This document shows, in pieces, positions 31,996 to 40,729 of a DNA stretch of 42,034 nucleotides (within the stretch, counting starts at the first letter, position 1; each line of letters starts with the position of its first letter). This stretch comes from an uncultured Paenibacillaceae bacterium (GTDB lineage Bacteria > Bacillota > Bacilli > Paenibacillales > DA-C8). A program made the position numbers and the translations under genes. Location of the stretch: assembly GCA_937957685.1 (NCBI GenBank), contig CALGAO010000088.1, positions 1 through 42,034 on the forward strand, in the 5' to 3' direction. The notes below the pieces were generated by a model that did no database searches, was not told the DNA's origin, and saw only the letters and a program-made list of their open reading frames with translations.

Positions 31996-34638
31996 TTACT
32001 CCCATTCAATCTTGCCGGTCACCGTGACCTTGCCGACCTTGCCGTTCTTATACACATAGCCGACGCCATTCTGGAACGGATTCGCGTGATCATACTCCGG
32101 CTTCACCAGCCAGCTTCCGTCCGACTTGATGAAGCCCCAACGGGCATAATACTCGGAGTCAGGCTGATAAGCCTTCACCAGAGCCGCGCCGTCGGCGAAC
32201 GAAAGTCCCGGATGCCCGCTCGTCGAATCGTGGTACACGCCATTCTCGTCCACATAACCGAACTTCCCGTTGCGCCACGCATTGGACGCGCCATCCTGGA
32301 AGTCGTCGACCATCTCGAAGGAAGGCTCGATCACCCATTTCCCCGTCCGGTCGATATACCCGTACTTCTGGCCGAGACGCACAGGCGCGATCTTCGCCGC
32401 GAAACCGAAGGCCATGTCGTATTGATGGGGGATCACCAGCTTGCCGCTGGTATCGATATATCCCCACTTCCCGTTGTTCCCCATCACAGGGGCCAGGCCC
32501 TCAGAGAACGGTTTGGCGATGATGAAGCTCAGCTGATTGAAGGCGTGGTTTCCATTTTGGTCGATGAATCTGTATTTCCCGTCGCTGTAGACCAGTCCGT
32601 AACCGTCGCTGAAATCGTAGGCCGCATCGTAGGCGCCCGGAAGCAGCTGCCCATCCTTCTTCAGATAGCGGTGCTTCAGGTTGACGCCGACTCTGGCCAC
32701 CCCGTCACGGAAAGGCTCCGCCCAGTCAAACCGCGTTTGCGTCAGCTCCCTGCCGTTCTTGTCCATATAGACATATTGGTTATCGATGGTGGCAATGCCG
32801 TAGTCGCCGTAGAATCTGATCGGCGAGGAATATTTCGGCGGGATGACGGTGCCGTCCTCCAGCACGAGCCCCCAGAGCTCTCCATTTTTCGTATGATAAT
32901 AGGATTCCGTCAAGTCCTTGTAGCTGCTGTCATAGATCGGCTCCACCAGATAGCTGCCATCCCGCTTCAGGTATCCCACCTTGCCGTTCAGCGTGATGCG
33001 GGCAACATCCCCCTCAAACTCCCAGATCTTGTCAAAGTCAACCTGGAAGACCGGGTTGCCGTTCTCGTCGATGATGACTTCCTTCCCGTTCTTCTTCACC
33101 TTGCTCGCGCCGGGAATGGAGTTGTAGGGATACATGTACTCATAATCCGCATCAAATCGCGCCTGGCCGCCTCTGTCCAGAATCTTCCTCACGCCGTTCT
33201 CGACGACGATAATCTCATTTTCGAGCATGGTTACCTGATCATACTTCGGCTCGACGAGCCAAGTGCCGTCAATCTTCAGCAGGCCCCATCTGCCATCCTT
33301 CTTCACGTAGGCGACGCCTCGCACAAACGTGCTGGTCTCCTCAAATTCGATCGCGGTCAGCATCTTGCCGTTCGGCAGGAGAAAGCCGTATCTGCCATTC
33401 AGCTGGACGATGCCTGTCCCCCTGTCCATGCCCCTGATCTGGTCGTACTTCAGATCGAGGATGTAGCTGCCGTCGCGGGCGAGCAGACCGAACTTGCCAT
33501 CCTTCTCCACCATGGCCAGCACGTTGTCCACCCCGGCATAATAATGAATCCAGTCGTAGGTCGGCTCGATCACCTTGCCGTTCGGCAGGATCAGACCGTA
33601 CAGGGCCTTGCCGCTCTCGCTGCTTCTGAGCTCCACGTAATGCTCCAGGACGGTGACGAAGTCGTATTTCATGTCCGTCATCTTCCCGCTTCCCAGGCTG
33701 TATACCGCGAAGCGATCATCGGACCGGACAATGATGTACCCTCGCCGGATGTTGTAATCCGACATCTCGATCATCATGTACCGCGGCTCAATGATGATCT
33801 TCCCGGACTTGTCGACCACCCCGAAGGCGTATCCATCCCCCGTCTGTTTGGCAATCTCCGCATAGCCGTTGTTGAACGGTTTCGCCAGGTCGAACTGAGG
33901 TCTGATCAGGTAGGAGCCGGTTCTGGTAATATAGCCGTACTTGATCTTGTCGCCATCCTTCACGCCCACGGCCGCGAACCCGTCGCGGAACTCGCTCGCC
34001 GCGCTGAATTGCGGTTCGATCACGACCTTGCCCTTGTCATCGATATATCCGTATTTCCATTCGCCTTCCCAGACTCCGACCGTCCCGAGACCTTCGCTGA
34101 CAGGCCCGAGATAGTCGAACTCAAATGGGGCCGCGACCTGCTGCCTCGGCTGTCTCGTATCCGCATTGCTTGTGATCAGCACGGTGGAGGTGGCTCCATC
34201 CCACTGCACGTCCGCGCCGAGCGACTCGGACACGAAGCGAAGCGGCACCAGGGTGCGCCCGTTCATGGCGATCGCCGCCACGTCCAGCGTCAGCGGCTTG
34301 CCGTTCACGTAGGCGGTGGATTGACCGAGCGTGATCCTGATCACGGTGCTGCCCTTGACCGCAGTGACCGTCTTCGTCTCGTTATCCCACTCGATCTCCG
34401 CGCCCAGCCGCTCGAAGATCGCTCTCATCGGCACCATCGTTCGGCCGTTGATCGCGATGGCCGGCTGATCGAACGTCTGGAGGACGCCGTCGATCTTGAC
34501 GCGAACCTCCGGATACCCCTTCTCCGCCGCTGCGACGTCGCTCATGGCCGCCATGCCTGCGAGCACTGACCACGCAGCGCACAGCAGCGCCATCAGGCCC
34601 AGTCGCCTCATCAGCATACCGACGATTCCTGTCTTCAC
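31996..34638 (-). CDS. Secreted WG-repeat protein with copper-amine-oxidase N-terminal domain
   Basis: An 880-residue exported protein. After a signal peptide (about 1-38) come two copper-amine-oxidase N-terminal-type motifs (about 45-145; INGRTMVPMRAIFERLGAEI and MNGRTLVPLRFVSESLGADV), a cell-surface module common in Paenibacillaceae. The rest is a long chain of WG repeats (about 160-880), with units such as WKYGYIDDKGKVVIEPQFSA, KWGYIDTSGKLVIPHQYDMA and KYGYIDRTGKWVIEPSFEMV. No enzyme domain is present. The start is a GTG at 34638 with GAGGTG 9 nt upstream; the frame is open further upstream but without a better site. It likely binds at the cell wall and acts with the transglutaminase-like partner encoded 16 bp downstream. 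Confidence 0.82.
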   Translation of the reverse strand: MKTGIVGMLMRRLGLMALLCAAWSVLAGMAAMSDVAAAEKGYPEVRVKIDGVLQTFDQPAIAINGRTMVPMRAIFERLGAEIEWDNETKTVTAVKGSTVIRITLGQSTAYVNGKPLTLDVAAIAMNGRTLVPLRFVSESLGADVQWDGATSTVLITSNADTRQPRQQVAAPFEFDYLGPVSEGLGTVGVWEGEWKYGYIDDKGKVVIEPQFSAASEFRDGFAAVGVKDGDKIKYGYITRTGSYLIRPQFDLAKPFNNGYAEIAKQTGDGYAFGVVDKSGKIIIEPRYMMIEMSDYNIRRGYIIVRSDDRFAVYSLGSGKMTDMKYDFVTVLEHYVELRSSESGKALYGLILPNGKVIEPTYDWIHYYAGVDNVLAMVEKDGKFGLLARDGSYILDLKYDQIRGMDRGTGIVQLNGRYGFLLPNGKMLTAIEFEETSTFVRGVAYVKKDGRWGLLKIDGTWLVEPKYDQVTMLENEIIVVENGVRKILDRGGQARFDADYEYMYPYNSIPGASKVKKNGKEVIIDENGNPVFQVDFDKIWEFEGDVARITLNGKVGYLKRDGSYLVEPIYDSSYKDLTESYYHTKNGELWGLVLEDGTVIPPKYSSPIRFYGDYGIATIDNQYVYMDKNGRELTQTRFDWAEPFRDGVARVGVNLKHRYLKKDGQLLPGAYDAAYDFSDGYGLVYSDGKYRFIDQNGNHAFNQLSFIIAKPFSEGLAPVMGNNGKWGYIDTSGKLVIPHQYDMAFGFAAKIAPVRLGQKYGYIDRTGKWVIEPSFEMVDDFQDGASNAWRNGKFGYVDENGVYHDSTSGHPGLSFADGAALVKAYQPDSEYYARWGFIKSDGSWLVKPEYDHANPFQNGVGYVYKNGKVGKVTVTGKIEWE

Positions 34639-34736
34639 TTCGAACATCACCTCATGGTTGTAATGAACACCAGGTAATGGTTTCGACAAGATCGGCTTTT
34701 TTTCCTTCCATATATTTGATATTCGTTAAGAAGATG

Positions 34737-34764
34737 AAAAAGGACGCCCCAAGGGGACGTCCTT
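34737..34764 (-). terminator. Rho-independent terminator of the oxidoreductase gene
   Basis: On the minus strand AAGGACGTCCCC and GGGGCGTCCTT pair around TT, followed by TTTC. It lies about 30 nt after the stop. Confidence 0.8.
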
Positions 34765-34794
34765 CTTATACATCCGGTTGTTTCCGTTCAGCCT

Positions 34795-35871
34795 TTATTC
34801 CAGGTCCCAATCCAGCTCGATCTCGCGGCCCAGCTGCGAGGAGCGGTAGATCGCGTCGAGGATCAGGTTGGTCGTGTAACCCGACATCACCGGGATGATC
34901 GGCTCCCGGCCATCGCGGATGCACTCGAGGAAGTGCCGGCTCATGCGAAGTCTCGCTCCCTCGTCATCCGCCGGAACTTCGAGCGGGACGTCGATCAGCT
35001 GATCGTCCTTCTCGGTGAGCAGCTTGCCCTCCTGGCCGCGGAGACTGACGCCGCCCTCGCTGCCCATCAGATGGATGTACGGCGCGCTGTCCGTCTCCAT
35101 ATGCACCGCCCAGCTGACATCCAGCGTCAGCGTGCTGCCGTCCTCCATGCGGATCATCGCCGTCGCCAGGTCCTCCACATCGAACACGCCGTCCCAGTTC
35201 GGCACTCCCCAGCCGCCGATGCCCTTGCGCTTCGGGCCGAACTCCGCATAGGTCGCGCCGGATACGGACACGGGCTTCGGGTTGCCCATCAGATACAGGG
35301 ACAGATCGAGCATGTGGACGCCGATATCGATGAGCGGACCGCCGCCGGAGATCTCCTTCTGCGTGAACCAGGAGCCCCAGCCGGGTATGCCCTTGCGACG
35401 CATCCAACCGGCCTTGGCCGTGTAGATCCTGCCGAGCTCACCGCGCTGGATGCGCTCGCGAATCTGCATCGACAGCGCTTCGAAACGCATCTGATGCGCG
35501 ATCATCAGGATGCCGTTGGAAGCCCGGCTGGCGCGCAGGATCTCCCGCGCAGCTTCCAGGCTGACGCCCATCGGCTTCTCCAGCAGCACATGCTTGCCCG
35601 CACGCAGGGCCTGTACGGCGTACGGAGCGTGATAGCGGTTCGGCACGCAGATGACCACCGCATCGACTTCGGGCGAGGCGATCAGCTCTTCGATCGATCC
35701 GTAGACATGCGGGATGCGATACTGCTCAGCCCGGTTCCTGGCCAGCTCGCCGATCACATCCGTGATGGCAACCACAGCGCACAGATCAGGCAAACGCTGG
35801 AACTGTTCGATATGAACCGCCGCGATGCTGCCTGCGCCCACCACACCTATCCTGATTAATCCTTCTCCCAT
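34795..35871 (-). CDS. Gfo/Idh/MocA-family NAD(P)-dependent oxidoreductase
   Basis: A 358-residue dehydrogenase. The N-terminal Rossmann fold (1-125) has the dinucleotide loop IGVVGAGSIAAVHI and the catalytic Lys in VLLEKPMGVSLE. The C-terminal alpha/beta domain (about 130-330) has GGGPLIDIGVHMLDLSLYLM, with the Asp-x3-His pair typical of inositol/sugar dehydrogenases. Members oxidise sugar or inositol hydroxyls; the substrate is not visible here. AAGGAG lies 8 nt before the ATG; a frame extends to 35904 without support. It follows thrS by 53 bp and could be read through from it. Confidence 0.9.
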   Translation of the reverse strand: MGEGLIRIGVVGAGSIAAVHIEQFQRLPDLCAVVAITDVIGELARNRAEQYRIPHVYGSIEELIASPEVDAVVICVPNRYHAPYAVQALRAGKHVLLEKPMGVSLEAAREILRASRASNGILMIAHQMRFEALSMQIRERIQRGELGRIYTAKAGWMRRKGIPGWGSWFTQKEISGGGPLIDIGVHMLDLSLYLMGNPKPVSVSGATYAEFGPKRKGIGGWGVPNWDGVFDVEDLATAMIRMEDGSTLTLDVSWAVHMETDSAPYIHLMGSEGGVSLRGQEGKLLTEKDDQLIDVPLEVPADDEGARLRMSRHFLECIRDGREPIIPVMSGYTTNLILDAIYRSSQLGREIELDWDLE

Positions 35872-35924
35872 GGATGCTGCTCCTTCCTTGCTGCAAGTTC
35901 CCATCGATGCGAGACCTGCGAGTC

Positions 35925-37862
35925 TTACTCCACGACCTTGTTATCGATATCCGAACGAATCTGCGCGATGACCTGCTCCAGCGGCTGCGCGCCGAGGTCG
36001 CCCTGGCCGCGCTTGCGGACAGAGGCCGTCTGCGCCTGACGCTCGTTGTCGCCCACGACCAGCATGTACGGCACGCGCTCCAGCTGGCCCTGACGGATCT
36101 TGTAGCCGAGCTTCTCGTTGCGCAGGTCCACCTCGGCGCGGATGCCGGCTTCGATCAGCTGCTCATGCACATGCTTCGCATAATCGTCGAACAGGTTCGA
36201 CACCGGGATGACCTTCGCCTGCACCGGCGACAGCCAGACCGGCAGCGCCCCTGCGAAATTCTCCAGCAGAAACGCCGTCATCCGCTCCATCGTGCTGATG
36301 ATGCCGCGATGGATGACGACCGGACGATGCTTCTGCCCGTCTTCCCCGATATACTCCAGCTGGAAGCGTTCCGGCAGCAGGAAGTCAAGCTGCGCCGTGG
36401 ACAGCGTCTCTTCCTTGCCCAGCGCCGTCTTGATCTGCACGTCCAGCTTCGGTCCGTAGAATGCGGCCTCACCTTCAGCCTCGAAGAACGGCAGATCCAG
36501 TTCCTCGACGACCTCGCGCAGCATCCGTTGCGACATCTCCCACATCTCATCGTCCGGGAAGTATTTCTCCGTATCGTGAGGATCCCGGTAGGACAAGCGG
36601 AAGCGGTACTGCTTGATGCCGATGTCCTCGTACACCCTACGGATCAGGTTGACGACGCGCGTGAATTCCTCCTTGATCTGGTCAGGACGGCAGAAGATAT
36701 GCGCGTCGTTCAGCGTCATCGCGCGCACGCGATGCAGACCCGTCAGCGCGCCGGACATCTCATAGCGGTGCATCGTCCCCAGCTCGGCGATGCGCAGCGG
36801 CAGATCGCGGTAGCTGCGCATGTCGCTCTTGTAGACCATCATATGATGCGGGCAGTTCATCGGCCTGAGCACGAGCTCTTCATTGTCCAGCTTCATCGGC
36901 GGGAACATGTCTTCCTGGTAGTGATCCCAGTGGCCGGAGATCTTGTACAGCTCCACATTGGCGAGCACCGGCGTGTAGACGTGCAGGTAGCCCAGACGCT
37001 CCTCCAGATCGACGATATAGCGCTCCAGCGTGCGGCGCAGCTTCGCTCCGTTCGGCAGCCAGAGCGGCAGCCCTTGTCCGACCTCCTGCGAGAAGGTGAA
37101 GATCTGATGCTCGCGGCCAAGCTTGCGGTGGTCGCGCTTCTTCGCTTCTTCCAGCATGTGCAGGTGCTCATCCAGCTGCGACTTCTTCGGGAACGATGTG
37201 CCATAGATGCGCTGCAGCATCTTGTTCTTCGAGTCGCCGCGCCAGTAGGCTCCGGCTACGCTGAGCAGCTTGAACGCCTTGATCTTCCCGGTCGACGGGA
37301 TGTGCGGACCGCGGCACAGGTCGAAGAATTCGCCCTGCTCGTAGATCGAGATGACCGCGTCATCCGGCAGGTCATGGATCAGCTCCAGCTTCAGGTTGTC
37401 GCCGATGTCCTCGTAGATGCGGATCGCTTCCTCGCGGCTCACCTCATGTCTGACGATCGGCAGATTCTCCTGCACGATGCGCTCCATCTCCTTCTCGATC
37501 CTGACGAGATCGTCCGGAGTCAGCGAATGCTCCATGTCGATGTCGTAATAGAAGCCATCCTCGATGACCGGACCGATGCCCAGCTTGACATTCTTGTCAT
37601 GATACAGCCGCTTGATCGCCTGGGCCATCAGGTGAGCCGTGCTATGGCGGAGCACCTCCAGCCCCTCGGCGCTGTCATACGTGACGATCTCCACCTGCGC
37701 ATCCTCATTCAGCGGCGTATACAGGTCCACGACCTTGCCGTTCACCTTGCCGGCCAGCGCGTTTTTCTTCAGCCCGGAGCTGATCGAGCCGGCGATCTCC
37801 TCGATCGTAATACCTTGCTCGTACTCCCTGACTGCTCCATCAGGCAGCGTTACCTTCACCAT
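35925..37862 (-). CDS. thrS: Threonyl-tRNA synthetase
   Basis: A 645-residue class II synthetase charging tRNA-Thr. Domains in order: TGS (1-62), editing/second additional domain (about 65-230, with HSTAHLMAQAI and DLCRGPH), catalytic core (about 240-530) with the zinc ligand Cys in RPMNCPHHM, motif 2 ELGTMHRYEMSGALTGLHRV and motif 3 HRGIISTMERM, and anticodon-binding domain (about 540-645). Length is normal. AAAGGAG lies before the ATG. It is controlled by the T-box leader directly upstream, so expression rises when threonine is scarce. The neighbour ytxC also lies near thrS in Bacillus. Confidence 0.97.
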   Translation of the reverse strand: MVKVTLPDGAVREYEQGITIEEIAGSISSGLKKNALAGKVNGKVVDLYTPLNEDAQVEIVTYDSAEGLEVLRHSTAHLMAQAIKRLYHDKNVKLGIGPVIEDGFYYDIDMEHSLTPDDLVRIEKEMERIVQENLPIVRHEVSREEAIRIYEDIGDNLKLELIHDLPDDAVISIYEQGEFFDLCRGPHIPSTGKIKAFKLLSVAGAYWRGDSKNKMLQRIYGTSFPKKSQLDEHLHMLEEAKKRDHRKLGREHQIFTFSQEVGQGLPLWLPNGAKLRRTLERYIVDLEERLGYLHVYTPVLANVELYKISGHWDHYQEDMFPPMKLDNEELVLRPMNCPHHMMVYKSDMRSYRDLPLRIAELGTMHRYEMSGALTGLHRVRAMTLNDAHIFCRPDQIKEEFTRVVNLIRRVYEDIGIKQYRFRLSYRDPHDTEKYFPDDEMWEMSQRMLREVVEELDLPFFEAEGEAAFYGPKLDVQIKTALGKEETLSTAQLDFLLPERFQLEYIGEDGQKHRPVVIHRGIISTMERMTAFLLENFAGALPVWLSPVQAKVIPVSNLFDDYAKHVHEQLIEAGIRAEVDLRNEKLGYKIRQGQLERVPYMLVVGDNERQAQTASVRKRGQGDLGAQPLEQVIAQIRSDIDNKVVE

Positions 37863-37890
37863 GGCTACTCTACTCCTTTTTTCTGTGATA

Positions 37891-38198
37891 AAAAATAAAA
37901 ACGCCAGTCCCTAGGGACGAGCGTTCTCGTGGTTCCACCCTGATTCGGCATGTCCAGCACGCTGCAGCGCACCGGGCCCATGCCCTCATTGTCATCCGGT
38001 ATCGGGGATGAGTCGGCGAACGTTTCTCCCGCATGAGGGATCCCCGTTCGCGGCTGGGAAGTGGTAAACGATCCGTGCATGACCGGAGGAAATTTCAGCC
38101 TCGTTTCCTCTCTCTGGGCGGCGCTCTCGTGATCGTTCATGTTTTCCGTCATCGCCACTTGCATGAATGTGCGTTTTCAAGCTTTACGTAAAGCTATG
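37891..38198 (-). promoter_or_regulatory. T-box riboswitch leader of thrS
   Basis: The minus-strand leader contains the T-box sequence AGGGTGGAACCACG (37928-37941), which forms the antiterminator with uncharged tRNA, and a terminator (37891-37925: GTCCC/GGGAC stem with GCG/CGC, then TTTTTATTTTTT). A stem I with GATGACGG and an internal loop carries ACC (38063-38065), a threonine codon followed by A, as candidate specifier. This fits tRNA-Thr. It fills the 397-bp gap before thrS together with the promoter. Confidence 0.93.
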
Positions 38199-38204
38199 CT
38201 ATCT

Positions 38205-38233
38205 ATTATACGGCTGAGTCGCACAACGGTCAA
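38205..38233 (-). promoter_or_regulatory. Sigma-A promoter of thrS
   Basis: TTGACC (38228-38233), 17 bp and TATAAT (38205-38210) on the minus strand. It starts the T-box leader about 7 nt downstream. Confidence 0.85.
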
Positions 38234-38259
38234 GGGCGCATTTACACATGTTGGCAACC

Positions 38260-39147
38260 TTATCGATAATATTGATCATGCCGCTTGCAATCGCCGAGCA
38301 ACGGGATGCAGCGGGGGCAGGTCGTGCAGACCGTCGCCCTCTCTTCGAAGATCTGCTTGATCGTCTTGATGACCTGCATATCCGGGTTGCGCGTGTGAAT
38401 ATAGACGTTCTGCGGAGACACCGTGATGAGCGTGCTGACGATCATGTCCTCATAATTGATTTCCTTGTCGATCATCTCCACGACGAACTGATCCAGCTGC
38501 TTCGTCTCGATCGGTTCCATCCTGTCATTGAGCAGGGCAAATTCATGAGCGCCCTTGTGGATCAGATGTGCGACGGGAATCTTCGCGTCCTGGATATAGA
38601 CGAAATATTTGAGCAGCGCGATGAATTCCTCATATTGCTTGTCAGCCGTGTACTCATCGATCGCATATTCCACAATCTCGCGCAGATGGTCGATGTACTT
38701 CTGCAGGCGGAAGCGGATGAAGCCTTCCACATGCAGCAGCCGATGCTGCTCCAGATACCTGGTTACCTCTTCCTGGATGAGGGCCAGTCTTTTCCGCGCA
38801 CCCGGATCGGACTCCTGTTCGACCGGATCGGGGTTGTGCCAGCAATAGGCCTCTATGGCGGCCAGCTCATCCTCTTCATCATAGCCGTAATCATCTGCGA
38901 TCAGACTGCGGACGAGGTCCTTCTCGTGCATCTCCATCATATATTGGGCCGTTGCCAAGGCAACGGTCTCCACAAGCGCTTTGCGGTCATTCGCATAGGC
39001 GGTTATTTCCGTGACTGGCCCGATGAGCGCAACATTCCACTGGGTCTTCACAGGTGTATGTAATCGCTCAGCGGCTTCCTTCAACAGCTGTTCGAAGCGT
39101 TCGATAGCCGCGGGAGATCCGCCCGCTCGTACCCGTATAACCTCCAT
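38260..39147 (-). CDS. ytxC: YtxC-like sporulation protein
   Basis: A 295-residue protein that I recognise as the YtxC family of putative sporulation proteins. Typical segments are EGFIRFRLQKYIDHLREIVE (middle) and a C-terminal cysteine cluster (TVCTTCPRCIPLLGDC). No enzymatic function is known. Position next to thrS is conserved with Bacillus. The ATG at 39147 is the likely start, with AAGGTG close upstream; an alternative lies seven codons earlier. A sigma-E-type promoter (39212-39238) supports expression in the mother cell. No terminator is evident before the thrS promoter. Confidence 0.85.
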   Translation of the reverse strand: MEVIRVRAGGSPAAIERFEQLLKEAAERLHTPVKTQWNVALIGPVTEITAYANDRKALVETVALATAQYMMEMHEKDLVRSLIADDYGYDEEDELAAIEAYCWHNPDPVEQESDPGARKRLALIQEEVTRYLEQHRLLHVEGFIRFRLQKYIDHLREIVEYAIDEYTADKQYEEFIALLKYFVYIQDAKIPVAHLIHKGAHEFALLNDRMEPIETKQLDQFVVEMIDKEINYEDMIVSTLITVSPQNVYIHTRNPDMQVIKTIKQIFEERATVCTTCPRCIPLLGDCKRHDQYYR

Positions 39148-39211
39148 CCCACCTTCACACCCTTCCATTTATTGACCAACGACTGGACTCAGGTTTAAAA
39201 ATCGCTTTTAA

Positions 39212-39238
39212 ATTATATGGCGGGTGAAGATGAGATAT
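39212..39238 (-). promoter_or_regulatory. Sigma-E-type promoter of ytxC
   Basis: ATATC (39234-39238), 14 bp and CATATAAT (39212-39219) on the minus strand fit the mother-cell consensus ATATT, 14-15 bp, CATANNNT. Confidence 0.55.
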
Positions 39239-39260
39239 ACGACGAAACAAATGGAAACGG

Positions 39261-39425
39261 TTAATCCGGTCGATGGTCCTCTCCATGCCCTTCATTCAGG
39301 CGAATCATCCACTCATCGACTTCGTCGCGTATGACCGGTTCGTTGTCGCGGAACGACCGTTCAAGATAGCGGTCCTTGACGATCTTGATCCATGGCTTGC
39401 CGGTGAAGTCTTGCTGTTTGCCCAA
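39261..39425 (-). CDS. Small hydrophilic protein (54 residues), unannotated
   Basis: A frame of 54 codons opens with TTG at 39425 and ends TAA at 39261-39263. The product starts MGKQQDFTGKPWIKIVKDR and continues with YLERSFRDNEPVIRDEV and WMIRLNEG, a mixed charged, folded-looking sequence with three aromatic segments, quite unlike random frames. GGGGGG lies 6 nt before the TTG. A forespore-type -10 (CATGCTA, 39460-39466) with GCATA upstream (19-bp gap) precedes it, and ytxC follows 113 bp later. I do not recognise the family. No signal or membrane segment. Confidence 0.65.
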   Translation of the reverse strand: MGKQQDFTGKPWIKIVKDRYLERSFRDNEPVIRDEVDEWMIRLNEGHGEDHRPD

Positions 39426-39459
39426 GATGATCCCCCCGATTCATGTTGCTGCATGAACT

Positions 39460-39490
39460 TAGCATGAGTCATCCCGAAGCGGATTTATGC
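39460..39490 (-). promoter_or_regulatory. Candidate forespore promoter of the 54-residue gene
   Basis: GCATA (39486-39490) and CATGCTA (39460-39466) are 19 bp apart on the minus strand. Both boxes match sigma-G/F; the spacing is one base longer than usual. Confidence 0.4.
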
Positions 39491-39492
39491 AT

Positions 39493-39548
39493 GAAAAAGG
39501 GGACCGAATGACGTCACGTTCCCTGCGCAGGACATCATTCCATCCCCG
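39493..39548 (-). terminator. Rho-independent terminator of metA-metI
   Basis: On the minus strand GGGGATGGAATGATGTC pairs with GACGTCATTCGGTCCCC with few mismatches and is followed by five T. It lies about 24 nt after the metI stop. Confidence 0.8.
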
Positions 39549-39571
39549 ATTATTTTATGGTAGACCCAGCC

Positions 39572-40729
39572 CTATATGCCGATCTCCGACTGCGCCCTGT
39601 CAAAGGCCTGCGCCAGGTCGGCGATCAGATCGTCCGGATGCTCGATGCCAACCGAGTATCGCAGCAGCCGGTCATCGACGCCGATCCGGTTGCGGATCTC
39701 AACCGGAATATCCGCATGCGTCTGAACGGCCGGATAGGTCAAGAGCGACTCGACGCCGCCGAGGCTCTCGGCGAACGCGATCAGCTGCAGATGGCGCAGG
39801 ATCGGCGGGATGAGTCTGGCATCCTTCACACGGAAGGAGAAGATGCCGGTGTTGCCCGACGTTTGCGCGTTCTGAATCGCATATCCCGGATGATCCGGCA
39901 GCCCGGGATAGTACACCTCTTCCACGAGCGGATGCTCGCTCAGCCAGCGGCAGATCGCAAGGGCATTGCTCTGGTGGCGCTCCATGCGCAGTGCCAGCGT
40001 CTTCATCCCGCGCATCAGCAGCCACGAGTCCTGAGGTCCGAGGACGGCGCCGATCGCATTGTGCAGCATCGCCATCTCTTCGGACAGCTCCTTGCCCTTC
40101 GTCACGATGAGTCCGGCGAGCACGTCGTTATGTCCGCCCAGGTACTTCGTCGCGCTATGGACGACGATGTCCGCCCCCAGCTCGATGGGGCGCTGGAAGT
40201 ACGGGGTGAGCAGCGTATTGTCCACGATCGTGAGGATGCCCTTGTTTCTCGCCCACGCGCTCACCTTGGCAATGTCGGTGATCATCATCAGCGGATTGGT
40301 GGGCGTCTCGATCAGCAGCGCCCTGGTCTGAGGCGTGCAGGCTTGCTCCAGCTGATCGAGGTCATTGGTATCCACGTAGCTGGTGGTGAGGCCGAACTTT
40401 GACATGATCCTCTCCAGCAAGCGATATGTGCCGCCGTACAGATCCAGGGAGACGATCAGATGATCCCCTTGCCTGAACAGGGCGAATACCGTCTGCAGGG
40501 CGGCCATCCCGGAGCTGCAGGCGAAGCCGGCGTCGCCGCATTCCAGCTCGGCGATCGCCTGCTCCAGCACCGCCCGCGTCGGGCTCCTGGTGCGGGAGTA
40601 ATCGAAGCCTGTGCTCCTGCCGAGCTCCGGATGGCGGAATGCGGTGGATTGGTAGATCGGATAGCTGACCGCGCCGGTCACCGGGTCAGAGGCTGATCCG
40701 ATCTGGGCAAGACGCGTATCGATCTTCAT
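39572..40729 (-). CDS. metI: Cystathionine gamma-synthase / O-acetylhomoserine thiolyase-type PLP enzyme
   Basis: A 385-residue Cys/Met-metabolism PLP enzyme. It joins O-acetylhomoserine with cysteine (or sulfide) in methionine synthesis. The PLP lysine is Lys195 (HSATKYLGGH); YSRTRSPT (44-51) binds the neighbouring subunit's cofactor phosphate; the substrate-binding SLGGVESL lies near the end. The ATG at 40729 overlaps the metA stop by 4 bp (ATGA), with AAGGAG upstream, so translation is coupled. A longer open frame to 40834 is inside metA and is rejected. MetI versus a beta-lyase (MetC) cannot be settled by eye; the pairing with metA favours MetI. Confidence 0.88.
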   Translation of the reverse strand: MKIDTRLAQIGSASDPVTGAVSYPIYQSTAFRHPELGRSTGFDYSRTRSPTRAVLEQAIAELECGDAGFACSSGMAALQTVFALFRQGDHLIVSLDLYGGTYRLLERIMSKFGLTTSYVDTNDLDQLEQACTPQTRALLIETPTNPLMMITDIAKVSAWARNKGILTIVDNTLLTPYFQRPIELGADIVVHSATKYLGGHNDVLAGLIVTKGKELSEEMAMLHNAIGAVLGPQDSWLLMRGMKTLALRMERHQSNALAICRWLSEHPLVEEVYYPGLPDHPGYAIQNAQTSGNTGIFSFRVKDARLIPPILRHLQLIAFAESLGGVESLLTYPAVQTHADIPVEIRNRIGVDDRLLRYSVGIEHPDDLIADLAQAFDRAQSEIGI

